64,000 bases of DNA from an uncultured Peptococcaceae bacterium. Lineage in GTDB: Bacteria; Bacillota; Limnochordia; Darwinibacteriales; Darwinibacteriaceae. The position numbers and the translations under genes are program-made. Where the stretch lies: assembly GCA_937988745.1 (NCBI GenBank), contig CALKAR010000252.1:1-64000 (forward strand), read 5' to 3'. The notes under the pieces were generated by a model. It did no database searches. It was not told the DNA's origin and was given only the letters and a program-made list of their open reading frames with translations. Shown here piece by piece: positions 49,988 to 57,176 of the stretch (position 1 is its first letter; the number at the start of each line of letters is the position of its first letter).

Positions 49988-50911
49988 ATGAATACGCTGC
50001 TTGCTCTATTCGGAGACTACACCTTTCGGACAGTTGCTTTAGGTTCAGCCCTGCTCGGCATTACCAGTGGGGTTCTGGGAAGTTTTGCGGTGCTGAAGAA
50101 AGAGAGTCTCTTAGGGGACGGGATTTCCCATGCAGCGCTGCCCGGAGTTGTGCTGGTATTCCTCGTGTTTGGCCGGCGTGAGACTGAGGTACTGCTCTTG
50201 GGAGCACTGCTGTCAGGCCTAACAGCAGCATTCTTGATCACCATCGTCGTGAGGTATACTCGCATCAAATTCGATGCAGCCCTAGCTCTGGTCATGTCAG
50301 TATTCTTTGGATTAGGATTGATGCTTCTCTCCCATGTACAAAAGATTCCTAACTCAAACCAAGCAGGTCTACAGCGGTTCATTTTCGGGCAGGCATCTAC
50401 CTTGATGCAGAGGGATTTGGTTGTAATGGCTGTAGGTGGTGCGGTTCTGCTGGCTTTAGTGGCCCTCTTTTGGAAAGAGTTCAAGCTCTTTACTTTCGAT
50501 TCGGAATATGCGCAGACTTTAGGTTACTCTCCAAGAGTAATCAACTTCCTGCTTTCCTTAATGATTGTCATTGCGATAATCATTGGTCTGCAGATGGTGG
50601 GTGTAATCTTGATGAGTGCGATGCTGATTGCGCCTGCCGTAGCTGCTCGGCAGTGGACGAATAACCTATCTGTTATGGTGGTTCTAGCTGCTGTTTTTGG
50701 TGCGGTAAGTGGAGTTGCTGGCACAACAGCCAGCTCGCTGCAGGCCAAACTGCCAACTGGGCCAGCCATCGTGGTATGTGCCAGTATAATAGTGGTTTTC
50801 AGCATCCTGTTTGCACCCCAACGGGGAATACTGCGTCGGCTCTACCGGCTGCACAAGAATCGCCGAAAACTCGCTTCCGAAGGAGGTACAGGATATGGAG
50901 CCGCACATTGA
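49988..50911 (+). CDS. Metal ABC transporter permease (first)
   Basis: A 307-residue cluster 9 permease with eight or nine helices. Family segments are GSFAVLKKESLLGDGISHAALPGVV, YTRIKFDAALALVMSVFFGLGLMLL, FKLFTFDSEYAQTLGYSPR and VGVILMSAMLIAPAVAARQW. It has a basic C-terminus (LYRLHKNRRKL). Its stop overlaps the second permease gene by 17 bases. Confidence 0.94.
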   Translation: MNTLLALFGDYTFRTVALGSALLGITSGVLGSFAVLKKESLLGDGISHAALPGVVLVFLVFGRRETEVLLLGALLSGLTAAFLITIVVRYTRIKFDAALALVMSVFFGLGLMLLSHVQKIPNSNQAGLQRFIFGQASTLMQRDLVVMAVGGAVLLALVALFWKEFKLFTFDSEYAQTLGYSPRVINFLLSLMIVIAIIIGLQMVGVILMSAMLIAPAVAARQWTNNLSVMVVLAAVFGAVSGVAGTTASSLQAKLPTGPAIVVCASIIVVFSILFAPQRGILRRLYRLHKNRRKLASEGGTGYGAAH

Positions 50912-52010
50912 GATTCAACTGATTGCAGTTCTAATGGCGATCGCTTGTGCTTTACCCGGCGTGTTCCTGGTTCTGCGGCACATGTCTATGATGACCGATG
51001 CCATCACACACACTATTTTGCTTGGAATAGTGCTGGCGTTCTTTGCGGTGCACGATCTTTCATCTCCTTTCTTGATCGTAGGTGCAGCTTTGATGGGCGT
51101 TATTACCGTTTGGTTGACCGAACTTCTCCGAGGAACAAGGCTTGTGGCGGAGGATGCAGCGATCGGCATTGTGTTTCCACTGCTGTTTTCGATTGCTATT
51201 ATTCTCATAACACGCCACGCTGGTTCAGTACACCTTGATACCGATGCGGTGCTCTTAGGAGAACTAGCCTTTGCACCCTTTGATCGACTGATCATCGGGG
51301 GCATAGACCTGGGTGCTAAAGCCATCTATACTTCAGGGACACTTCTTCTGATCAACGCCGCAGTGCTTACCCTCTTTTTCAAAGAATTCAAAGTGGCCAC
51401 TTTTGATCCGGTGTTAGCCGCGGTAATGGGGTTTACACCAGCTATGCTGCACTACGGGCTCATGACACTAGTATCCTTGACGGCGGTAGGTGCCTTCCAG
51501 GTGGCTGGTTCCATCTTGGTCGTTGCGTTTATGATTGGGCCACCGGCGGCAGCCTATCTACTCACTGATGACTTGAAACAAATGCTGCTCTTGAGTGGTG
51601 TGATCGGGGCGTTGAATGGTGTGTTGGGGTATCAACTGGCGGCTCTCCTCGATGTATCAATCGCCGGCGGTATGGCAGTCATGACCGGCACCACATTTCT
51701 GCTGGTATTGGTCTTCGCTCCGCAGCGAGGCCTGGTGCGAATTATCCTGCAGAGACGCCGGCAGAAGATTGAGTTCGCCAAAATGACGTTGATGCTCCAC
51801 CTTCTCAATCACGAGGGGAGCGTAAGCGAACAGGAGGAGGCTGGTTTGGACACCCTGCAGAGGGAGCTCAATTGGCCGCAGCCCTTTACAGATAATATCC
51901 TGAACCGTCTGATACAAGACAACTGCATCGAGCTTCAGGAAAACATGGTTAAATTAACAGATAAAGGACGTGTCGAAAGCATTCGAAATTACCAAGCGTT
52001 GTTTCGTTGA
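50895..52010 (+). CDS. Metal ABC transporter permease with C-terminal winged-helix-like extension (second)
   Basis: A 371-residue permease. Residues about 1-280 form the usual eight or nine helices (GVFLVLRHMSMMTDAITHTILLGIV, FKVATFDPVLAAVMGFTPAMLHY, VAGSILVVAFMIGPPAAAYLL). Residues about 285-371 are cytoplasmic and resemble a winged helix (MTLMLHLLNHEGSVSEQEEA, LDTLQRELNWPQPFTDNILNRL, LTDKGRVESIRN). Many permeases of this family lack such a domain. ATG 50895 has AAGGAGG 8 bases upstream. It is the last gene of the regulator-importer operon. Confidence 0.92.
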   Translation: MEPHIEIQLIAVLMAIACALPGVFLVLRHMSMMTDAITHTILLGIVLAFFAVHDLSSPFLIVGAALMGVITVWLTELLRGTRLVAEDAAIGIVFPLLFSIAIILITRHAGSVHLDTDAVLLGELAFAPFDRLIIGGIDLGAKAIYTSGTLLLINAAVLTLFFKEFKVATFDPVLAAVMGFTPAMLHYGLMTLVSLTAVGAFQVAGSILVVAFMIGPPAAAYLLTDDLKQMLLLSGVIGALNGVLGYQLAALLDVSIAGGMAVMTGTTFLLVLVFAPQRGLVRIILQRRRQKIEFAKMTLMLHLLNHEGSVSEQEEAGLDTLQRELNWPQPFTDNILNRLIQDNCIELQENMVKLTDKGRVESIRNYQALFR

Positions 52011-52029
52011 TATTCAGCGAAGAGACGAA

Positions 52030-52063
52030 AGGGACTGCTGAGATCGGCAGTCCCTCGTTTTTT
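52030..52063 (+). terminator. Intrinsic terminator after the metal-transport operon
   Basis: A 9-bp stem (52030-52038 with 52047-52055), 8-base loop, CG, then T6. The ytaF gene on the other strand ends at its 3' edge. Confidence 0.88.
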
Positions 52064-52683
52064 CAGATCCAAAGCTTTAACAGCCCAATGAACATAATCA
52101 GAAAGCCTGGAATACTGTGCAGCTTGCTGTCATGAACTTGACTATGTGCTATCTTAGAGCCGCGGCTTAAACCCAGGGACACCAAGAGGAAGCTGACCAA
52201 CGCAACGGCCGTACTTGTTCCCAACAAAGGAAGCTCGAGAATGGCTGCTCCAATACCAGCTGCAAGGGAATCAAAAGCTAAGGTGATTCCCAGCAATACC
52301 GATTCTTCAAGCGACAGCCTCTGGTCATTATTCAAGTCTGCGCGCAGTGGTTCGCGGAACACTTGAATAATGAGTCCTAGTCCGGGTATGCGCACATTGA
52401 TGATCTGGCTCTTTTCCGTTGGGCTGTTCGCCCTCCATAAGGTATAGGCGCCTAGTACGATCAGGAGCAGGCCGCCCAGGAGATTGCCGGCCGAGGCGGG
52501 AAGCCATTGTCGAAGCGTCTCTCCAAGCAGCATTGCTGAGGCAAACACTGCACCAGAAATTAGGCTAAGCAGGGCTCTTGCCCTGATGGGTATCTTGACT
52601 TGAGCCATTCCATAAGAAATACCGATAGCTAACGAGTCAAAACTGACAGCAGCTGCTAAGAAAAAGACTTGAATCCAGATCAA
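52063..52683 (-). CDS. ytaF: Sporulation membrane protein YtaF
   Basis: A 206-residue membrane protein with six helices, in two repeats like the MntP/LysE-type transporters: FDSLAIGISYGM in the first half and ADLNNDQRLSLEESVLLGITLAFDSLAAGIGAAI in the second, where the conserved Asp-Ser pairs lie. The cytoplasmic REPLRADLNNDQ loop is characteristic of YtaF. TTG 52683 was chosen because GGGAGGGAGGG lies 7 bases upstream; GTG 52707 would precede the ribosome binding site. The substrate is unknown; the fold suggests ion export, possibly Mn. It lies next to the Mn-type importer in convergent orientation. Confidence 0.85.
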   Translation of the reverse strand: MIWIQVFFLAAAVSFDSLAIGISYGMAQVKIPIRARALLSLISGAVFASAMLLGETLRQWLPASAGNLLGGLLLIVLGAYTLWRANSPTEKSQIINVRIPGLGLIIQVFREPLRADLNNDQRLSLEESVLLGITLAFDSLAAGIGAAILELPLLGTSTAVALVSFLLVSLGLSRGSKIAHSQVHDSKLHSIPGFLIMFIGLLKLWI

Positions 52684-52761
52684 GTCTCTACCCTCCCTCC
52701 CATACACACCATGATACGGTGGTCGTTGGACTAGTGTGAGGTGGAAGGAAGGAAAATTGAA

Positions 52762-53478
52762 TTATCCTTGTTTAGTATAGTGCGACACTATGTCTAAAAC
52801 GCCTTCTACCATAGGATAGGGCGAAACATATTCGGCAATTGCCTTCACATTAGGAGTGCAGTTTGCCGGTGCAGCCGCGTGGCCTGCAGCTTGGAGGATC
52901 TGCAGATCATTGTCTGCATCTCCGATGGATACAGTTTCAGAAATATCCGCGCCGACCGTTTCTGCCCAGAACGCCAACCCTTGGGCTTTGGTGACGCCTC
53001 TTGGAATTACCTCAATAGACCGTCCCGAAAACTGGATCTCAACAGGTGCTCCCGCGAGTGCGTCTTCTAGTTTGGGTATAAGTTTATCAAAGATACTAGA
53101 ATCGGTGGAGTTGACGCTGAACATTACATCTTTACCTAACTCAATGATGGCTTCGGTACCAGCGATCAGTTCCTCAATGGTGCGCCGGATTTGAGGCCTT
53201 TCTTTCATAAATTCCTGGGGTATATCAGGATGGATCAGCCCTTTTTTAGTCATGGGATCAAATAGGAGTGATCCATTTTCGCAGATTAAGGGAGCAGTTA
53301 TTGTTAACTGCCGGGCGAGAGCTTCCATGAATGTGGCAGGGCGCCCCGAGCAGAGAGTGAAAACAAATTCACGCCGGCTGATCTTTTCAGCAAGGGCAGC
53401 CAGTGAAGTAAAATCCCACTGATGTCCTCGTGGTGGGACGAGGCAGCCGTCTACATCGCAGATAATATGTCTCTCCAT
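52762..53478 (-). CDS. HAD superfamily hydrolase (Cof-like sugar phosphatase)
   Basis: A 238-residue HAD phosphatase: motif I CDVDGCLVPP (nucleophile Asp), motif II TLCSGRP, the conserved Lys in GVTKAQGLAFW, and motif IV SIGDADNDLQIL. A C2-type cap (about 85-160) follows Cof/SPP-like enzymes. Substrates of such enzymes are sugar or polyol phosphates; the exact one cannot be named. No terminator separates it from ytaF, so cotranscription is possible. Confidence 0.88.
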   Translation of the reverse strand: MERHIICDVDGCLVPPRGHQWDFTSLAALAEKISRREFVFTLCSGRPATFMEALARQLTITAPLICENGSLLFDPMTKKGLIHPDIPQEFMKERPQIRRTIEELIAGTEAIIELGKDVMFSVNSTDSSIFDKLIPKLEDALAGAPVEIQFSGRSIEVIPRGVTKAQGLAFWAETVGADISETVSIGDADNDLQILQAAGHAAAPANCTPNVKAIAEYVSPYPMVEGVLDIVSHYTKQG

Positions 53479-53604
53479 GCAGTTCTCTCCTTCCGTATTG
53501 TCTGCTTAATTGTATCTAAATCGCAAAGAGGCTGTCAACTAGTAGGACTTTTGATCGGTAGAGCGAAATAATTTGCAGGGAAATATGGGAAACGGAGGGT
53601 TAAG

Positions 53605-54774
53605 ATGGATAATTTTGTGTTTACAAATGAGACTAAAATCATCTTTGGTCGTGGAACAGAAGAACAGGTCGGTGTAGAGACTGCTGCATGGGGTAAAAAG
53701 GTGCTGCTTCACTACGGTGGCGGCCACATTGTTCGCACTGGTCTGAAAGCCAAGGTAGAGAAATCTCTACAGGAAGCAGGAGTGGAATATATTGAACTGG
53801 GTGGCGCTCAGCCTAATCCACGAGTATCACTGGTACGGGAAGGCATCGAGCTGATCCGCAAGCACGGTATCGAATTTATTCTAGCGGTCGGAGGCGGAAG
53901 TGCAATTGATTCTGCGAAAGCGATGGCTCTCGGCGCACTTTACGATGGCGATGTATGGGATTTCTATATCGGAAAAGCTGAGCCAAAGAAAGCTATGCCT
54001 GTGGGTGTAGTACTGACCATTCCTGCCGCTGGCAGCGAAGCAAGCCCAAGCTCGGTAATTACTAATGAAGATGGCTGGCTGAAACGTTCTGTAGACAATG
54101 TCATTCTGCGGCCCCGCTTTGCCATCATGAATCCGGAGCTAACTTATACTCTGCCGCCGTATCAGACAGCCTGTGGCGTAGCTGATATGATGGCCCATAT
54201 CATGGAACGCTACTTCACCAATACGCGTGAAGTTGATCTGACTGACCAGCTTTGCGAAGGCGCGCTGAGGAGTATCATAAAATATGGGCCGCGTGCCTTA
54301 GAAGAACCGGAAAACTACGAAGTGCGGGCCAACATCATGTGGGCAGGCACCATCGCCCACAATGATTTGTTGGGAACAGGTCGAGTAGGGGACTGGGCTT
54401 CACACACCATCGAACACGAAATCAGCGGTATCTATGACTTAGCACACGGAGCAGGTTTGGCCATTGTGTTCCCGGCCTGGATGAAGTATGTGTATAAACA
54501 TGATGTGCAGCGCTTCGTGCAGTTTGCTGCTCGGGTATGGGGTGTTGATCCAGATTATCATAACCCCGAAAGAACAGCATTGGATGGGATCAGACGTCTC
54601 GAGGAGTTTTTCAAGCGTATGGGGCTGCCTGTCAGGTTATCTGATGCGGATATTCCTGGAGATCGGATCGCAGAAATGGCTGCCAAATGCACAAACAACG
54701 ATGCACATACGGTGGGCAACTTCGTAAAATTGACTCAGGAGGATGTTCTGAACATCTACAAACTCTGTCTCTAG
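53605..54774 (+). CDS. Iron-containing alcohol dehydrogenase (BdhA/YugJ-like)
   Basis: A 389-residue group III alcohol dehydrogenase, near butanol dehydrogenase. NAD(P)-binding: VGGGSAIDSAKAMALG and IPAAGSEAS. Metal ligands: Asp and His in CGVADMMAHIMERYF, and two His in HTIEHEISGIYDLAHGAGLAIVFPAW. It probably reduces aldehydes or 1,2-diketones with NADPH during fermentation. The GGAGGG site precedes ATG. A terminator follows. Confidence 0.94.
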   Translation: MDNFVFTNETKIIFGRGTEEQVGVETAAWGKKVLLHYGGGHIVRTGLKAKVEKSLQEAGVEYIELGGAQPNPRVSLVREGIELIRKHGIEFILAVGGGSAIDSAKAMALGALYDGDVWDFYIGKAEPKKAMPVGVVLTIPAAGSEASPSSVITNEDGWLKRSVDNVILRPRFAIMNPELTYTLPPYQTACGVADMMAHIMERYFTNTREVDLTDQLCEGALRSIIKYGPRALEEPENYEVRANIMWAGTIAHNDLLGTGRVGDWASHTIEHEISGIYDLAHGAGLAIVFPAWMKYVYKHDVQRFVQFAARVWGVDPDYHNPERTALDGIRRLEEFFKRMGLPVRLSDADIPGDRIAEMAAKCTNNDAHTVGNFVKLTQEDVLNIYKLCL

Positions 54775-54783
54775 TTGTAACAG

Positions 54784-54819
54784 AGCCCAGGCTCATTTTC
54801 ACAGCCTGGGCTATTTTTT
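54784..54819 (+). terminator. Intrinsic terminator after the alcohol dehydrogenase
   Basis: A 10-bp perfect stem (54784-54793 with 54803-54812), 9-base loop, then A and T6. It slightly overlaps the end of the convergent small-protein gene. Confidence 0.9.
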
Positions 54820-55075
54820 ATCTCTTCGGGATAATGTCTTCCAAGCCGGGGATTACTTGTTTGAACTGTTCCAGTAAACCCTCTAGCTGCTCCGGCTCTG
54901 CTTCCCGTACTTTTTCCATGATCTTGGGCATCGCTGCCATCACCTGGTTTAGGTCCCCTTTTTTGCCTCCTTGTTCACCCAGGATTGACATCAGTCCTGG
55001 ATAGGATGCGATCAGCCCAGGCAGGAGTTTCATCAGGGCGTCAAGAGATTGGTTTGACCCCTTGCTACCAGCCAT
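54818..55075 (-). CDS. Small helical protein, paralogue A of the duplicated cassette
   Basis: An 85-residue soluble protein beginning MAGSKGSNQSLDALMKLLPG with the pattern LLPGLIASYPGLMSILGEQG, a middle helix (VMAAMPKIMEKVREAEPEQLEGLLEQF) and the end VIPGLEDIIPKR. It is clearly homologous to the 86-residue gene at 55505-55765. I do not recognise a named family. No signal or membrane helix. AAGGAGG is 8 bases before ATG. The small membrane protein gene lies just upstream. Confidence 0.75.
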   Translation of the reverse strand: MAGSKGSNQSLDALMKLLPGLIASYPGLMSILGEQGGKKGDLNQVMAAMPKIMEKVREAEPEQLEGLLEQFKQVIPGLEDIIPKR

Positions 55076-55111
55076 ACACTACACCTCCTTCAATTTCATA
55101 TGGCAAGAAGA

Positions 55112-55137
55112 GGAGATGGGGCAGCTACCCCATCTCC
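55112..55137 (-). other. Hairpin between cassette genes
   Basis: A 10-bp perfect stem (55112-55121 with 55128-55137) with a 6-base loop. Almost the same stem occurs at 55860-55885 after the paralogous membrane gene. The T tract here is poor, so it may be an mRNA stabiliser more than a terminator. Confidence 0.5.
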
Positions 55138-55143
55138 GGTTCG

Positions 55144-55224
55144 CTAGGCAAGGAGAATAACAGCTAGCACCACAATCAGAATCAACGCGACGAATACGAT
55201 GAAGGTTTCCTGGTTATCGTTCAC
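55144..55224 (-). CDS. 26-residue hydrophobic small protein, copy A
   Basis: A very small ORF beginning MNDNQETFIVFVALILIVVL and ending AVILLA, that is, a polar 7-residue head and a single membrane helix. GAGGAGG lies 9 bases before its GTG start. It differs at only two positions from copy B at 55892-55972. The layout resembles the YjcZ/SscA-type small spore-coat or spore-membrane proteins of Bacillota, but no direct family match is claimed. Confidence 0.65.
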   Translation of the reverse strand: MNDNQETFIVFVALILIVVLAVILLA

Positions 55225-55252
55225 GGTTTGCTACCTCCTCGCAGCGGGAAGT

Positions 55253-55302
55253 TGAGAGCCTGCTCACTCTCAATTCCAAAGTATGCGGCAACCCGCAGAG
55301 TG
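55253..55302 (-). promoter_or_regulatory. Candidate mother-cell promoter and leader hairpin, copy A
   Basis: On the minus strand, CACT (55302-55299), 13 bases, CATACTTTG (55285-55277) resembles a sigma-E/K promoter. The leader hairpin TGAGAG/CTCTCA (55253-55272) follows; the same 18-base element occurs at 56001-56018 in front of copy B. Confidence 0.35.
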
Positions 55303-55361
55303 CCTTAACACTAGTCTCCTATTTTGCACAGTTGGGGAGCTGTGGCCTAAGTTACTTAAAC

Positions 55362-55389
55362 GCCCAGACTAAGCTTGGCTAGTCTGGGC
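55362..55389 (-). terminator. Hairpin after the 31-residue gene
   Basis: A 10-bp perfect stem (55362-55371 with 55380-55389), 8-base loop, followed on the minus strand by GTTTAAG. Weak T tract, so partial termination or processing. Confidence 0.45.
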
Positions 55390-55395
55390 AAGTAT

Positions 55396-55491
55396 CTAGG
55401 CGAGCGCCGCGAAGATAACTAATGTTACTAGGAACAGGATAAAGATCACCATTAAGGGATCTAATTGGCAGCAGCGATGTGGCCTACCCAC
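55396..55491 (-). CDS. 31-residue Cys-Cys small hydrophobic protein
   Basis: A very small ORF beginning MGRPHRCCQLDPLMVIFILF and ending TLVIFAALA: a basic head with a CC pair, an LDPL motif, then one membrane helix. GTG start with AGGAGG 8 bases upstream. It begins 13 bases after the 86-residue gene stop, so the two form a transcript. Similar CC-LDPL small proteins occur in spore formers, but their role is unknown. Confidence 0.6.
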   Translation of the reverse strand: MGRPHRCCQLDPLMVIFILFLVTLVIFAALA

Positions 55492-55504
55492 TCACAACCC
55501 CTCC

Positions 55505-55765
55505 TTATTTCGGTAATACCTCTTCTAGGCCCGGGAATACCTCGGTGAAGCTTTCAAACAGTTGTTCGAGCTGCTCTGGTTCGGCATCCTTAATTCTATC
55601 CAATATGGCTGGTAGTGCTGTGAGAAACTGATTAACTTTGTTCAGATCCGGTCCATCCTCTCCCAATAGAGACATAATCGCCGGATAAGCAGCAATCAAG
55701 CTCGGCAGAAGTTTGAGAAGTGTATCAAATATTTGGTTATTACCGCTGTTCTTAGCAGACAACAC
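55505..55765 (-). CDS. Small helical protein, paralogue B of the duplicated cassette
   Basis: An 86-residue homologue of 54818-55075, with the same LLPSLIAAYPAIMSLLGEDG, LPAILDRIKDAEPEQLEQLF and VFPGLEEVLPK blocks. Conservation of the AYP, AEPEQLE and PGLE motifs in both copies points to a folded, functional protein. No signal peptide. GTG start with AAAGGAGG 8 bases upstream. Function unknown; spore association is inferred from neighbours. Confidence 0.75.
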   Translation of the reverse strand: MLSAKNSGNNQIFDTLLKLLPSLIAAYPAIMSLLGEDGPDLNKVNQFLTALPAILDRIKDAEPEQLEQLFESFTEVFPGLEEVLPK

Positions 55766-55854
55766 TCTCCACCTCCTTTGTTCCTATGATATTAGTCTTA
55801 GTCCGAATAGCTATTAGGAACGCGTTCCCGATTTTATGCTGAGTCATATAATAG

Positions 55855-55885
55855 AAAAAAGAGATGGGGGGAATACCCCATCTCT
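55855..55885 (-). terminator. Intrinsic terminator after small membrane protein copy B
   Basis: A 10-bp perfect stem (55860-55868/9 with 55876-55885), then T6 on the minus strand (A6 at 55855-55860). Confidence 0.8.
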
Positions 55886-55891
55886 GGTCCG

Positions 55892-55972
55892 TTAGGCAAG
55901 GAGAATCACTGCCAGCACCACGATCAGAACGAGCGCTACAAAGACAATGAAGGTTTCCTGGTTGCTGTTCAA
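55892..55972 (-). CDS. 26-residue hydrophobic small protein, copy B
   Basis: A tiny ORF beginning MNSNQETFIVFVALVLIVVL and ending AVILLA, nearly identical to copy A (Asp3 to Ser and Ile15 to Val). TTG start with GAGGAGG 8 bases upstream. The DNA differs mostly at third codon positions, a sign of selection on the peptide. Followed by a strong terminator. Probable small spore-associated membrane peptide; inference. Confidence 0.65.
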   Translation of the reverse strand: MNSNQETFIVFVALVLIVVLAVILLA

Positions 55973-55998
55973 GGACTGCACCTCCTCGGAGCGATTGT

Positions 55999-56048
55999 GG
56001 AGAGCCTGCTCACTCTCACTGTAAACTATGCTTCTTGCCAGGGAGGTG
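55999..56048 (-). promoter_or_regulatory. Candidate mother-cell promoter and leader hairpin, copy B
   Basis: On the minus strand CACC (56048-56045), 14 bases, CATAGTTTA (56030-56022), the latter an exact CATANNNTA sigma-K-type -10. It is followed by the same GAGAGTGAGCAGGCTCTC leader hairpin as copy A. Confidence 0.4.
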
Positions 56049-56093
56049 CTTATTACCTCTGTCCTATTTTCTCTTAGTAAGGAGTTGAGTCCC

Positions 56094-57176
56094 GTGAGCC
56101 TAATTGGCTTGCTCCTCGATAAGCGACAGCGGATTCCATATTATGCAACGCTGTCACGTAAGTATGGTTTCCGCATGATGGTGTTTGGAGCAGAAGATAT
56201 TCAATGGGAGACAGGTAAGGTGCAGGGACTCTTGCTCACCCGGGGACAGTGGTATGAACGAACGCTTCGGCTTCCAGATGCGGTTTACAACCGGTGTTAC
56301 CCTGAGAATACACCAGTCATACAACGTTTGGAGGTACACGGAAGGCAAATATTTAACAGCACAACTCTATTTGACAAATGGGATGTCTATGAGATTCTTC
56401 AAGATTCAGAAATTCTGCGTCCTTTTCTGCCGGCCACATACAAGCTTGTCTTTGACGACCTTCTAGACTTGTTAGAACAGGGGACCTGGGTAATTAAGCC
56501 TCGTAAGGGACAGTCGGGACGCGGAGTATATCGACTTGAACTTCAGGGGGATTTCGTATTCGTTACAGGGGATCTGAATTTTCCACTTCCTATTCCGACT
56601 AAGGCGGCCGCGGCATCCGCTGCAGTACTCACGAATAGTGAACCGTATATTGTCCAAGCGTACGTACCGGGCTTCACCTCCAAGGAAGGGCTCTTTGATG
56701 TACGTTTGGTGGTGCAGAAGGATAAGCGCAGAAAATGGGCCATTACTGGCGAAATAAGCCGCGTGGCGGCGACAAGTGGTTTTATTACCAATCAATACAA
56801 AGCTCTAATACATCCGCGGGAGATTCTTCGCACTTTAGGAGATAGGGCTGCAGCCGTTTACGAAGATATGCGCCGAGCTGCTTTACTCTCAGCAGAAGTC
56901 CTAGATGGGCCTCTCGGTCATCTCGGCGAACTTTGCGCTGATTTCATAGTAGATGAAGACGGGCAGTTGTGGCTCATAGAAGTGAACGGTAAACCAGACA
57001 AGAGCCTCTTTTTCGAGTTCGATGATGAAGACATGCTGGAGCGGGTTTACCTAACGCCCTTGATGTATGCAAGAACGCTCGCCCTTGAACGGCTAATATT
57101 GAAAGGAAGTCGCCGTCCTATTAGGGAATATATGCCTAAACCGACATCAAAGGAGGACCACCGTGGAACCCATTAG
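56094..57176 (+). CDS. YheC/YheD-like ATP-grasp protein
   Basis: A 360-residue protein of the YheC/D family of spore-coat-associated ATP-grasp ligases. Start GLLLDKRQRIPYYATLSRKYGFRMMVFG; middle VYNRCYP and STTLFDKWDVYEIL; ATP-binding strands WVIKPRKGQSGRGVYRL and VQAYVPGF, DVRLVVQKD, GEISRVAATSGF; and the metal-binding end ELCADFIVDEDGQLWLIEVNGKPDK. It probably ligates or modifies an amino-acid-type substrate on the spore; the substrate is unknown. GTG 56094 was chosen: AAGGAG 9 bases upstream. The longer frame from 56028 overlaps the divergent promoter. It overlaps the peptidase gene by 14 bases. Confidence 0.88.
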   Translation: MSLIGLLLDKRQRIPYYATLSRKYGFRMMVFGAEDIQWETGKVQGLLLTRGQWYERTLRLPDAVYNRCYPENTPVIQRLEVHGRQIFNSTTLFDKWDVYEILQDSEILRPFLPATYKLVFDDLLDLLEQGTWVIKPRKGQSGRGVYRLELQGDFVFVTGDLNFPLPIPTKAAAASAAVLTNSEPYIVQAYVPGFTSKEGLFDVRLVVQKDKRRKWAITGEISRVAATSGFITNQYKALIHPREILRTLGDRAAAVYEDMRRAALLSAEVLDGPLGHLGELCADFIVDEDGQLWLIEVNGKPDKSLFFEFDDEDMLERVYLTPLMYARTLALERLILKGSRRPIREYMPKPTSKEDHRGTH

